Shown here one piece after another: positions 1 to 7,487 of a stretch of 64,000 nucleotides of DNA. The stretch lies in IMG/VR virus record IMGVR_UViG_3300045998_000148, positions 1 to 64,000 of that record, one strand, 5' to 3'. Positions within the stretch are counted from its first letter, which is position 1. Each line of letters begins with the position of its first letter. The DNA comes from a virus. A program made the translations under genes and the position numbers. The notes below the pieces were generated by a model. The model did no database searches and had not been told where the DNA came from. It saw nothing but the letters and a program-made list of their open reading frames with translations.

Positions 1-91
1 GATAAATCGTCAAGTGCTTGCAAGTTCCATCAAAGCACATTTCCCGCAAATTGGCAGCATTCGTTCGAGCGGTGGGAGTATCAATGCCGCA

Positions 92-1129
92 TCACGGAAA
101 GATGGCAATTCCGACGTGCCCCTTGCGGCAGCGCTTGGCAGCGAGCAATTTTTCATCGGCCAACTCGATCGCCCTCTTTGCACTCTCGATGCTGCGGGGG
201 ATGCCGCAGGCCACCCCAATCGATACGTTGACGGAGATCGGGCCGTGTGCCGTCTGTACGGGAGTCGAACAGATCTCCTGGTGTACTCGTTTCAGGACGG
301 CCTCTACCTGTTTGTCGTCGCAGCTCGGCAAGAGCAAAATGAACTCGTCGCCTCCCCAGCGCCCCGCTGCATCGTAGGAGCGCAGGGCAGTTAGCAACCG
401 CTGGGCGACAATTTGAAGGACTTGATCGCCGACGAGGTGGCCGTAGTTGTCGTTTATCGGCTTAAACTTGTCGATATCGATCATGACAAAGCAGAGGGGA
501 TTGTTCTTGCGGCTGGCAAAATTCCACTCGCGCTCGATTAATTCGTCGATGCCCTTGCGGTTCCAGAGGCGCGTCAGGGGATCGATGCGGGCAATGCGCT
601 CCGCCTGGTTGAGACGCGCAATCAGCGCGGCCTGTTCTTTGGATAGCGCCGTCATCGACAGCTCCGCCTCGACCATGCGGGCAAAATCGCGCAGGATCGC
701 TATTTCTTCTGAGCTTATTTGGCGGGGATTGCTGTCAATCGCGCAGAGCGTACCGAGGAACAGCCCCGGCTCAATCGAGATGGGGATGCCCGCGTAAAAG
801 CGAATGTGGGGTTCGCCCGTCACTAGGGGATTATCGGCAAACCGGGGGTCTTTTGCCGCGTCGGGGACGATAAAGGGTTCGTCGTTGAGGATGGCGTGGG
901 TGCAAAAGCTGACATCTCGCGCCGTTTCGGTAACGTAACAGCCATTGATAGACTTGAACCACTGCCGATCGCGATCAACCAGGCTGACGGCAGAGATCTC
1001 CACCCCCAAGACCCGACAGACCATGCGAGTGATGCGCTCAAATCGTTCCTCTAACGGCGTATCCAGGACGTTTAACTTCACAAGTGCTGCAATCCGCTCG
1101 CTTTCGTTTTCGGGTACTGCCAGTTTCAT
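92..1129 (-). CDS. GAF-GGDEF diguanylate cyclase
   Basis: This is a soluble 345-residue protein with an N-terminal GAF sensor domain (about residues 20-160) and a C-terminal GGDEF domain (about 175-345). GGDEF domains condense two GTP into cyclic di-GMP. The active-site motif is intact (GRWGGDEF, GGDEF at 259-263), and an RxxD inhibitory site (R250-D253) lies five residues upstream, so product inhibition is expected. No membrane segment or signal peptide is visible. The start ATG at 1129 lacks a clear ribosome-binding site. It lies directly downstream of a GAF-only paralogue on the same strand, and the two share many identical stretches in the GAF part. It is probably a host gene next to the phage region. 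The family call is firm; the ligand is unknown. Confidence 0.93.
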   Translation of the reverse strand: MKLAVPENESERIAALVKLNVLDTPLEERFERITRMVCRVLGVEISAVSLVDRDRQWFKSINGCYVTETARDVSFCTHAILNDEPFIVPDAAKDPRFADNPLVTGEPHIRFYAGIPISIEPGLFLGTLCAIDSNPRQISSEEIAILRDFARMVEAELSMTALSKEQAALIARLNQAERIARIDPLTRLWNRKGIDELIEREWNFASRKNNPLCFVMIDIDKFKPINDNYGHLVGDQVLQIVAQRLLTALRSYDAAGRWGGDEFILLLPSCDDKQVEAVLKRVHQEICSTPVQTAHGPISVNVSIGVACGIPRSIESAKRAIELADEKLLAAKRCRKGHVGIAIFP

Positions 1130-1183
1130 TTTATGCCCATTTTTTTGTCTAGTCGAACGAAAAAAATTGCCACAAAAAACTCG

Positions 1184-1693
1184 CTACAGAAAAGCTTTTA
1201 ACATATCTGCTTTAATCTGAGCGATCGCGCTATCGGCGAGGTCTTTAAGGAATTGCACGTCGTCGGCTTGCAGTTGGCGAGGTTGTCGGTCGAAAACACA
1301 GAGCGTACCGACGCGAATGCCATTAGAAATTTGCAGGGGACAGCCCGCATAAAAGCGAATTTGCAGGTCGCCCACCACCATCTGCCCGTCCTTAAAGCGA
1401 TCGTCGAGAGTGGCATTCGGCACGATGAGAATTTCATTGCCCTGAATCGTGTAATCGCAGAACGAAATATTGCGAGGCAGCTCCGTCAGCGGCACGCCCT
1501 GAATGGACTTGAACCACTGGCGCGTAGCATCGACAAAGACGAGGGCGGCAATGGGAACCCCCAACACGCGACAGGCAATGCGGGTAATGCGCTCGTAGCG
1601 CTCCTCGATAGGCGTATCGAGGATGTTCAAATTCTGCAAGAAAGCCAGTCGCATTAATTCGCCATTAATGGCGCTTGCCTGTGGTTGCTCCAT
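1184..1693 (-). CDS. GAF-domain protein, GAF only
   Basis: This 169-residue protein is almost entirely one GAF domain and is paralogous to the N-terminal half of the neighbouring diguanylate cyclase; both contain LDTPxEERxERIT and RQWFKSI. It has no GGDEF or other output domain and ends about 20 residues after the GAF core, so it either acts as a free sensor or partner or is a shortened duplicate. I chose the ATG at 1693 because the GAF homology begins soon after it; an in-frame upstream start at 1774 would add 27 hydrophobic residues without homology. It is probably co-transcribed with the downstream cyclase (54-bp gap). Confidence 0.8.
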   Translation of the reverse strand: MEQPQASAINGELMRLAFLQNLNILDTPIEERYERITRIACRVLGVPIAALVFVDATRQWFKSIQGVPLTELPRNISFCDYTIQGNEILIVPNATLDDRFKDGQMVVGDLQIRFYAGCPLQISNGIRVGTLCVFDRQPRQLQADDVQFLKDLADSAIAQIKADMLKAFL

Positions 1694-2344
1694 CCCTTTT
1701 TTGCAATTCAAGCCCCAGAGGAAAAAGGCGATCGCCCCTGTCAGATATGCCGTCCGTCCGGCGCGATCGCACAATCAGACTTACGCTTCGCGATGATTTG
1801 AGATGCAAGCTACATCTCCCCTCCATCTTACCGCCTGCGCTGCGCTGCGCGGACTGTCGCGATGCGAAAAAGACGCCGCTTGACGTAATGGCTCTTTTGT
1901 CAAGTGACGCCCGAAAGCCTTGCGGGGTGCGGGTCGAGTTTTGGGCGTCGGGGAAGTTAAGCTAGAGTTATCGGTCGGCTGTCCCGCACGGAAGCTTGAA
2001 AGCCTCATGTCTCCGTCGAGCAATAAGCACTACTTATTGTTGGCCGATATTGCAAGTTCGATCGCCTCTCGTATCGAGCGCCGCAAAAAGGCAGTCGTAA
2101 ATTATACGGCAAGAACGGGCAAAAAAACGGAAAGAAAATTTTAACTCGACGGGCAATAAACGGGGGAAGATTGCTTCAGCGTTGCCGCCAAAACAAAAAC
2201 AAGAAATTGGCGGGCGATCGGGAAATGGCGCGACGGCGATCGCTATCACAGTTAGGTAGGCAGGGAGCGAACAAAATGTTAGGCGTCTTGTAATATATTG
2301 AATAGAGTCGATTAATTGAGTAGAGTCAATTATTCTTTAAATCC
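1694..2344. other. Intergenic region, likely host/phage boundary
   Basis: About 650 bases without a convincing gene. Open frames here are short and of low-complexity composition. It separates the GAF genes (minus) from the first plus-strand gene and holds several HIP1-type octamers. The only structured element I see is the tandem box pair at 2298-2333. No tRNA or clear att-like repeat was recognised. Confidence 0.5.
2298..2333 (+). promoter_or_regulatory. Tandem 18-bp operator-like repeats
   Basis: Two adjacent 18-bp copies, TTGAATAGAGTCGATTAA and TTGAGTAGAGTCAATTAT, match at 15 of 18 positions and end 11 bases before the ATG of the next gene. The second copy contains an inverted repeat, AATTGA-6-TCAATT (2314-2331). 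Position and spacing suggest an operator, perhaps bound by the product of the gene just downstream. Related ATAGAGT boxes occur at 3973-4015. Binding is inferred. Confidence 0.5.
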
Positions 2345-3610
2345 ATGACCGCCAACCTCAATATTTTAAGGATTAACAAAGTTAAAAAAGGAGCCTCGAA
2401 GCCGACTCCCAAGCCGATACTGGCGCGACCCGTCGCCCGCGTGCCCCACGTCAAAGAGCCACGCGAGAAGAATCCGCATCCCAAGGTATCGGCATCTACC
2501 GCCTCCGCACACAAAAACTGTCGGGACGGCGGCATGGAATCGCTTTCCAACCTCTACAGCGAACGGGCGTGCGAGCGCATCCGGCAGGCCGTAGACGCTA
2601 TCAAAAAGGAAAAGAACTGGACTTACGACGCGATCGCCCAGTGCATCAACCAAGCAGAAGGCCGCAACGTCCTGACGAAAGACCTGATCTACCGACTCGT
2701 CAATTACGGCTACTTTCAAAAACAGAGAACCTTTGCCAAGACCAACACGATCTTGCTCAAACTGCCCTACCTGGCGATCGCCTCCAATGTTTTCACCAAA
2801 GAGGACTTAATCGCGATCGCCCTCGACCGCGACCCCATCACTTATAAGGCAAGGAGGGCGCTCGGCATCGACAAGACGAGACTCCTGCACGCCGAAAAAA
2901 TTCCGGCAATGGAACTCCTGCAATCGGCGATCGTCAAAATGACACGGAGCGAACTCGTCGAAGCAATTAACGAAATAACCCGACAGATGGCACAAATAGC
3001 ACGGGCAGCAGAAGGTGAAGTTTCCAAGTCCCCGGCTGTCGAGGAAACCTCGGCAGCCTCGTCCCCATCGATAACAACAGAGGAAAACCCTAGCGAGGCC
3101 GACAACGTGACACGATCTAATCTCAATTGCGATTCCGATCCCCTGCAAGATTCAAGAGAAAACCTGCTTGTCAATTTAAAAGCCAGGGGGTACGACCTCG
3201 ACCGCGTGACATCGACAACAACAGAGGAAAACCCTAGCGAGGCCGACAACGTGACACGACCTAATCTCGATTGCGATTCCGATCCCCTGCAAGCCTTAAG
3301 AGAAAACTTGCTTATCGAATTAAAAGCCAGGGGGTACAACCTCGACCGCGTGACAATGGCACAGCCCTTGCAACAATTCTTAATCGGAGAGTTAGAACTA
3401 TCTCCCGGACAGATGCGGCAGTACATCTTGCCGTACAAGCTGTTTTTAAAGGGAAGGAATTCCCTACCTGCCGAACTTGCTAGGGCGCTCGCCCACTGGG
3501 TTGCTATTTCGCGCTCGGATAGGAACGACTATCGAGCGCAAGGCAACGCCGATCACTCCAACGAGCAAGACAATAGCGGCTTCGGCGATATGCCGCTTTC
3601 CTTGGGGTAA
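2345..3610 (+). CDS. Putative DNA-binding protein with a 48-residue repeat
   Basis: This 421-residue protein has no family I can name. The first 63 residues are Lys/Pro-rich; a second possible start is the Met at residue 64. Residues about 70-170 are helical and include a helix-turn-helix-like stretch (NWTYDAIAQCI). The middle carries a 48-residue segment twice in tandem (TTEENPSEADNVTR...), encoded by a 144-bp DNA repeat. The C-terminal region (FLIGELELSPGQMRQYILPY) also looks helix-turn-helix-like. With operator-like boxes directly upstream, a repressor or regulator role is plausible but unproven. Its 3' end overlaps the convergent gene 3553-3900 by 58 bp. Confidence 0.6.
   Translation: MTANLNILRINKVKKGASKPTPKPILARPVARVPHVKEPREKNPHPKVSASTASAHKNCRDGGMESLSNLYSERACERIRQAVDAIKKEKNWTYDAIAQCINQAEGRNVLTKDLIYRLVNYGYFQKQRTFAKTNTILLKLPYLAIASNVFTKEDLIAIALDRDPITYKARRALGIDKTRLLHAEKIPAMELLQSAIVKMTRSELVEAINEITRQMAQIARAAEGEVSKSPAVEETSAASSPSITTEENPSEADNVTRSNLNCDSDPLQDSRENLLVNLKARGYDLDRVTSTTTEENPSEADNVTRPNLDCDSDPLQALRENLLIELKARGYNLDRVTMAQPLQQFLIGELELSPGQMRQYILPYKLFLKGRNSLPAELARALAHWVAISRSDRNDYRAQGNADHSNEQDNSGFGDMPLSLG
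3074..3355 (+). repeat. 144-bp tandem duplication within a CDS
   Basis: The sequence beginning ACAACAGAGGAAAACCCTAG at 3074 recurs at 3218, a period of 144 bp (48 codons). The copies differ at a minority of positions, so the duplication is not brand new. Reading frame is kept. Confidence 0.85.
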
Positions 3611-3900
3611 TTGCAATCGATATACGGGTATCTCACCCACTCGTTCCGGCGATCTTTGATTAAAATAGCGAGTTCTACGCCAAACCGATGTTTAATTAAC
3701 TCAGTCGCGCCATCAACCGCGATTGCCTCCCCGATGCTCGAAACAAAGCATTCGACTACAGGCAGTTCTCCCCGATCTCGATCGCCTCCTCCTTTCAAAT
3801 TGTGTGCCGACAAAAATAGATTGCTCAGCGGCTTGTCGGTTGTCATTGCAATAGCATCGGCTATGGCGGCAATACTGACAGGAGTGAGGTTTTTTTTCAT
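3553..3900 (-). CDS. Hypothetical protein, 115 aa
   Basis: I do not recognise this protein. It opens with a short helical segment (SIAAIADAIAMTTDKPLSNLF) that could be part of a DNA-binding or packing helix, and a Gly/Asp/Arg linker (KGGGDRDRGEL) precedes a mixed alpha/beta C-terminal half. No membrane segment is seen. It runs against the preceding gene and overlaps its 3' end by 58 bp, so one of the two C-termini may be under weak constraint. The ATG at 3900 faces the plus-strand gene at 4113 across a region with two ATAGAGT boxes, which suggests shared control. Confidence 0.5.
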   Translation of the reverse strand: MKKNLTPVSIAAIADAIAMTTDKPLSNLFLSAHNLKGGGDRDRGELPVVECFVSSIGEAIAVDGATELIKHRFGVELAILIKDRRNEWVRYPYIDCNYPKESGISPKPLLSCSLE

Positions 3901-3972
3901 GTTAATTAACTTCTCAACCGAGAGTTTAGTTAGGTTTTAATAACAAGCCAATTAGGACGTACCATAAAGGAT

Positions 3973-4015
3973 AACTCTATTTAATGCCGTTAGAGAACAA
4001 ATTCAATAGAGTTAG
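3973..4015. promoter_or_regulatory. Pair of ATAGAGT boxes between divergent genes
   Basis: The divergent region 3901-4112 contains an inverted box (AACTCTATTTAA, 3973-3984) and a direct box (TTCAATAGAGTTAG, 4002-4015). Both match the core of the tandem boxes at 2298-2333. They sit where an operator for the flanking divergent genes would be expected. Confidence 0.4.
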
Positions 4016-4112
4016 AAAGAATATTGCCGGAGCATTTTTTTAAATCTAAGTAAATTCACTGTCGTATATTTTCGACGTTCGATCTACAGAATTGGCGTTC
4101 GATTCAATCTCT

Positions 4113-4637
4113 ATGTCTCTTTCTTACCCCCACACCGAATTACTAAAGCACGTCCCCGCCTTTGTCCTGCGGCTGCGGCAAGCGCTGGAATTTGAGGGCA
4201 AATTGAGCGACGGCGGAGCGCCAAAGCACTTGAAGAGGACGGGCATCGTTTCCATTCGAGGCGATCGGCTCGGAGAAAGGCAGGCACAGAATCCGACGCC
4301 ACATCTCTACACGCCTTACAGCGTCCTGTTCGACCTGTTGTGGACGTTTACCTTTCGCGCCGACGACAGCGATACTGCCGACATTCAGCGAGTAACGCAG
4401 CAGCTCAACGAAATCTATCGCGTCCGCGAAATCCTGTTAAAATCCGACTTATTGTTAAGTCACGACGATCCGCGAACGATTTTCCTTCCGCCCGTCATCT
4501 CGGGCGAAATTTCAGTCATTCGCTCCTACAACGTCGAAAATCAATCCGACCTCTATACGACGCTATTTGCCGCCAATCTGGAACTGCCCGCCTTTCTCAC
4601 TTTTGACTGGCAGGGCGATGCCATCTTGAACGGCTGA
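4113..4637 (+). CDS. Hypothetical phage protein, 174 aa
   Basis: Unrecognised. The frame is open from a TTG at 4092, but the ATG at 4113 gives a more natural start (MSLSYPHTELLKHV). The sequence is mixed alpha/beta, contains YSVLFDLLWTFTFRADDSD near the middle, and ends in a hydrophobic strand-rich segment; no membrane helix or signal peptide is visible. The next gene starts 16 bases downstream on the same strand, so the two are probably co-transcribed. Divergent ATAGAGT boxes lie about 100 bases upstream. A small virion or neck protein is possible but not supported by any motif. Confidence 0.6.
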   Translation: MSLSYPHTELLKHVPAFVLRLRQALEFEGKLSDGGAPKHLKRTGIVSIRGDRLGERQAQNPTPHLYTPYSVLFDLLWTFTFRADDSDTADIQRVTQQLNEIYRVREILLKSDLLLSHDDPRTIFLPPVISGEISVIRSYNVENQSDLYTTLFAANLELPAFLTFDWQGDAILNG

Positions 4638-4653
4638 TCTTCAGAGCCAAAAA

Positions 4654-5454
4654 ATGCGAACATTACAAATCCGAAACTACATTATTCCCATCCACTTCGC
4701 CGACGAGTTGACCCTGACGAGGATGATGAACCTCCTCAACGAAATCGACGAGCTGACCCGCGAGGAAAAAAAAGGCAATCGGGAGCGCCGCAATCGATTT
4801 GCCCTAAACGACTTCTTCTGGCGGCTGACGGAATTGGTTCAGGTCGCCTCTCAGGGGCAGATCGATTCCCAATACGTCCAGTACCGCGAAATCGTGCATC
4901 CTGACGGCGGCATCGAGTGTGTCGGCAAGCAATTAGTCCTCTATACCGAAGAGATAGCCTACCTGATCTGGGAATTGAGCGCAGTCTATGTCGAAGACCT
5001 CTACAGGCGCAAGAAGGTACTGATCGAAAAAATAAAACAGGGCGTCCTGTCGCCGGAGGAAATCGCCCAAGTTAAAACCAACATCAAAAACTTGGAAGGT
5101 CAGATCGAGGTCATTCCCGAAACTATCGAGCGCAATACGAACTTCGTCATGCGGTACGTCCTGCTGCAAGAGGCGGGGGGAGTCTTCCATCGCGATGAAG
5201 ACACGCCAAAATACGCGGCAGGCCATAAAAACGGCAGGGCGGAAGGCAAGAAAAAAATCAAAAAGGGATTTGCCGCTTCCCTGCCGCCCGAACCCACTTT
5301 CAGCGAGGCGATCGCCCTGCCACGGGCTGCCGTTGCAAGACAAGTAGATAGCGGCGAAGAAGGCGAAGGCGAAGGCGAAGGCAATATCGACAACGGCGAA
5401 GGCAGCGACGACCTCGAACTACAAGAACTCAAGGCGATGGTGGACGAGCTTTAG
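4654..5454 (+). CDS. Hypothetical coiled-coil protein with acidic tail
   Basis: This 266-residue protein is mostly charged helix. Residues about 20-60 and 115-165 are coiled-coil-like (EEIAQVKTNIKNLEGQIE). A Lys/Arg-rich patch (KNGRAEGKKKIKKGF) follows, and the C-terminus holds an acidic Gly/Glu run (GEEGEGEGEGN). No enzyme motif is seen. It follows the 174-residue gene with a short gap and converges on the next gene with a 26-bp overlap. Scaffold-like or chaperone-like composition is the most that can be said. Confidence 0.6.
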   Translation: MRTLQIRNYIIPIHFADELTLTRMMNLLNEIDELTREEKKGNRERRNRFALNDFFWRLTELVQVASQGQIDSQYVQYREIVHPDGGIECVGKQLVLYTEEIAYLIWELSAVYVEDLYRRKKVLIEKIKQGVLSPEEIAQVKTNIKNLEGQIEVIPETIERNTNFVMRYVLLQEAGGVFHRDEDTPKYAAGHKNGRAEGKKKIKKGFAASLPPEPTFSEAIALPRAAVARQVDSGEEGEGEGEGNIDNGEGSDDLELQELKAMVDEL

Positions 5455-6025
5455 CATTTTTGGCGGCGATCGCCTTAAAAAATTCGATTTGACGCAGCCT
5501 CTTTTTCGCTTCTTCCTCCGTCCCGTACTTGCCGAGGAGCTTGCCCTTGCGCGAAAAAATAGCGTATTGCGAGCCGACCTTGCGGATCGAATCGCAGTGC
5601 GGCTCGGGGGAACCCCACAGCGCCAGACATCGGCGAAAATGCGCGTCTTTCGACGCCATTACTTCAATGGCACTGGCCTTGCTAGCATCGTTGCGGGCAT
5701 CGAGAATCGCCCGCCGATAGTCGTAGGTATCGGGGTTGGGCGGCATCCCCAATTCGGCGATCGCTTTGTTAAGGGCGATCGCCTGAACCGTCTCTTTTGC
5801 CGCTAAGCGGATCGGAGCGGATAGGAGTTCTTCGCGGACGTATCGAGCTGGCAGAGAACCCTCGGCAGGTTCGCCTTCAACAGTCCGATCGCGCCCGAGG
5901 CGATCGGCTGGGCTGTCGGCTGGGCTGTCGCCTGGGAAGTCATCGGGAAGGGCTGGACTGAAGGAATGAATTTTGCCCAGCATTGCATCGAAGGGATTGA
6001 GCTTGGGCGTAGGTTTGGCAGGCAT
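5429..6025 (-). CDS. Phage protein with C-terminal RLRQIEFFK motif
   Basis: This 198-residue protein is the last gene of the minus-strand operon that begins at 14003. The N-terminal half is low in complexity, with a DSPADSPAD repeat. The C-terminus has YAIFSRKGKLLGKYGTEEEA followed by KKRLRQIEFFK. Such 'self-description' tails (Y-x-V-x-S-x-x-G-x-x-L-G...RLRQIEFFK) recur in phage proteins near portal or head genes, from memory of the family; their role is unclear. I chose ATG 6025 rather than the in-frame TTG at 6037. The gene overlaps the upstream gene 6034-6723 only if the TTG is used. Confidence 0.6.
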   Translation of the reverse strand: MPAKPTPKLNPFDAMLGKIHSFSPALPDDFPGDSPADSPADRLGRDRTVEGEPAEGSLPARYVREELLSAPIRLAAKETVQAIALNKAIAELGMPPNPDTYDYRRAILDARNDASKASAIEVMASKDAHFRRCLALWGSPEPHCDSIRKVGSQYAIFSRKGKLLGKYGTEEEAKKRLRQIEFFKAIAAKNAKARPPSP

Positions 6026-6033
6026 CGCAATTC

Positions 6034-6723
6034 TCAACCAAATTCGTAATAGCCGCCGTTGACCATGCCGCTAACCCGCACGAATTTTGCGGCATCAAGG
6101 GCATCCGTCCTTTTCTTTCTGGTCTTAGAAGGAGGCGTCTTAGGAGCCTCGCCAGAAGCCGTTTCCCGTATCACGTCCGATAGTTTTTTGCGGCCTTTCT
6201 TTTTAGATTTAGTTTCGCCCTTTTTCGCTTTAGACGATTCGGCGGCGGCGGTCAGCAGTTTTCTGTCTCCTGGGTTATTTGCGCTAACATCGCTCATCAA
6301 TTGCTTCCAATCTTCGTCAGATAAGTTTTCGCCAACAAGATCGCTCATTAATTGCGGCAAATCTTTGGCAGACAATGTGTAATATTCTTGCGCTCCCTTT
6401 CCTTTGGGTTCCAAAAGTTCTCCCTCGACGGCCTCTACTTGATTTTTCTTTTTCTTGCCGCCGCCGCCAGAAGTCAGGGCGCGTCCCGCCCCATAGCCCG
6501 CCGCCCCTACCGCACCGCCAACCAGCGTGGCAGCCAGCACCTTTTTAGCCAGTCCGCCCTTTTTGCCGCCGCCGCCTTCGCCGCTGCCGCCACCCCCGCC
6601 GCTGCCTTTGGGAAGAGATCGGTAATAGCCGCCGCCCTTCATTCCAGGTACTTTGACAAAAATCTTGTTGCCGATAATGGCGTCTTCTCGAAATTGTATT
6701 TTGGATAATATGCTGGTTGCCAC
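6034..6723 (-). CDS. Tagged phage protein with GGGYYR module and hydrophobic helix
   Basis: This 229-residue protein begins with GTG behind a strong ribosome-binding site (AGGAGGTATATC). Residues about 13-40 hold the tag shared with three other proteins here (DAIIGNKIFVKV, then GGGYYRSLPKG). A Gly/Ser linker follows, then a Gly/Ala hydrophobic segment (VLAATLVGGAVGAAGYGAG, about 61-79). The C-terminal half is Lys-rich and ends in a half-tag, FVRVSGMVNGGYYEFG. There is no enzyme domain. It may be the smallest member of a set of co-targeted proteins; function is unknown. Confidence 0.65.
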   Translation of the reverse strand: MATSILSKIQFREDAIIGNKIFVKVPGMKGGGYYRSLPKGSGGGGGSGEGGGGKKGGLAKKVLAATLVGGAVGAAGYGAGRALTSGGGGKKKKNQVEAVEGELLEPKGKGAQEYYTLSAKDLPQLMSDLVGENLSDEDWKQLMSDVSANNPGDRKLLTAAAESSKAKKGETKSKKKGRKKLSDVIRETASGEAPKTPPSKTRKKRTDALDAAKFVRVSGMVNGGYYEFG

Positions 6724-6744
6724 GATATACCTCCTATAGGCATT

Positions 6745-7167
6745 TCAAGAATGGGAACGACTGGGTTTTTGCATCGCCATCGCCGTGAGGCCGTCGCCAA
6801 GGAAGGCGACCTCGATCGCCACGCGAGAAAGAACGACTCGTCGGCTTTTGATAGTAAAACAATAGCGGCGGCAATTCGAGCAGGTAATTTCGCCATACAC
6901 CAACGCGCTTTCTCGATCGCGTTGCACGGAATGAATTTTTTCAATCTCGATCCCTAAAAAATCGTCTTCAATAACTGCCCTGAGGTACTCTCGAACGAGG
7001 TCGTCCTGAATGTCACAGTCGGGATTGGCGAAAAAGGATAAGGGATCGCAGTTGGGACACGAGGCATCGCGATCGGCATCGCGATCGGCATCGCGATCGG
7101 CATCGCGATGGGGAAGGGAGGAAGGATGGGGGCGGTCAGAGGGCAACATATCGACTTTTTCGCGCAT
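6745..7167 (-). CDS. Hypothetical protein, paralogue of 7170-7487
   Basis: This 140-residue protein resembles the product of the gene just upstream: VIEDDFLGIEI and LVYGEITCSNCRRYCFTI align with VVEEDFVPLKV and IVYGELACTNQCRYFFSI. The N-terminal part has an (ADRD) repeat encoded by a 12-bp GCATCGCGATCG repeat and a CPNC pair; with CSNC downstream, four cysteines could bind a metal. Only two bases separate it from the upstream stop. The role is unknown. Confidence 0.6.
   Translation of the reverse strand: MREKVDMLPSDRPHPSSLPHRDADRDADRDADRDASCPNCDPLSFFANPDCDIQDDLVREYLRAVIEDDFLGIEIEKIHSVQRDRESALVYGEITCSNCRRYCFTIKSRRVVLSRVAIEVAFLGDGLTAMAMQKPSRSHS
7063..7109 (+). repeat. 12-bp HIP1-like tandem repeat
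   Basis: About four copies of GCATCGCGATCG lie in tandem inside the 140-residue gene and encode an Ala-Asp-Arg-Asp repeat. The unit resembles HIP1, and a multiple of three keeps the frame. Confidence 0.8.
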
Positions 7168-7169
7168 TG

Positions 7170-7487
7170 CTATTTTTGTTCTTGCTCTTGTACTTCTACC
7201 ACTCTCCGCAACGTGGCGATGCTATTTTCAATCGAAAAAAAATAACGGCACTGATTGGTACAGGCCAGCTCGCCGTACACGATGTTTTTTTCAGCTTCCG
7301 GCATCAAATAAAAAAAGCCCGCTACTTTCAAAGGAACGAAGTCTTCCTCGACGACGGTTTTCACATAGGCTTGCGCCCCTTTCATCGCTTTTTGAAAATC
7401 TTCGTCTTCCCGCAGCTTGTAAAGCTCCTCTTTGAACTTGTCAAACTTCGGCGTATCGCCCGACCGCGAATCTTTTGAAGGAGGCAT
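7170..7487 (-). CDS. Hypothetical protein, paralogue of 6745-7167
   Basis: This 105-residue protein starts with an ATG that overlaps the stop of the giant upstream gene by one base (TAATG), indicating translational coupling. The C-terminal two thirds match the neighbouring 140-residue protein, so the pair arose by duplication. The single CTNQC motif replaces the CSNC of the paralogue. No named domain is visible. Confidence 0.65.
   Translation of the reverse strand: MPPSKDSRSGDTPKFDKFKEELYKLREDEDFQKAMKGAQAYVKTVVEEDFVPLKVAGFFYLMPEAEKNIVYGELACTNQCRYFFSIENSIATLRRVVEVQEQEQK

Noticed and set aside
1781-2023. 80-residue minus-strand frame in the left intergenic region
   Set aside because: Low-complexity, no ribosome-binding site, no family resemblance.
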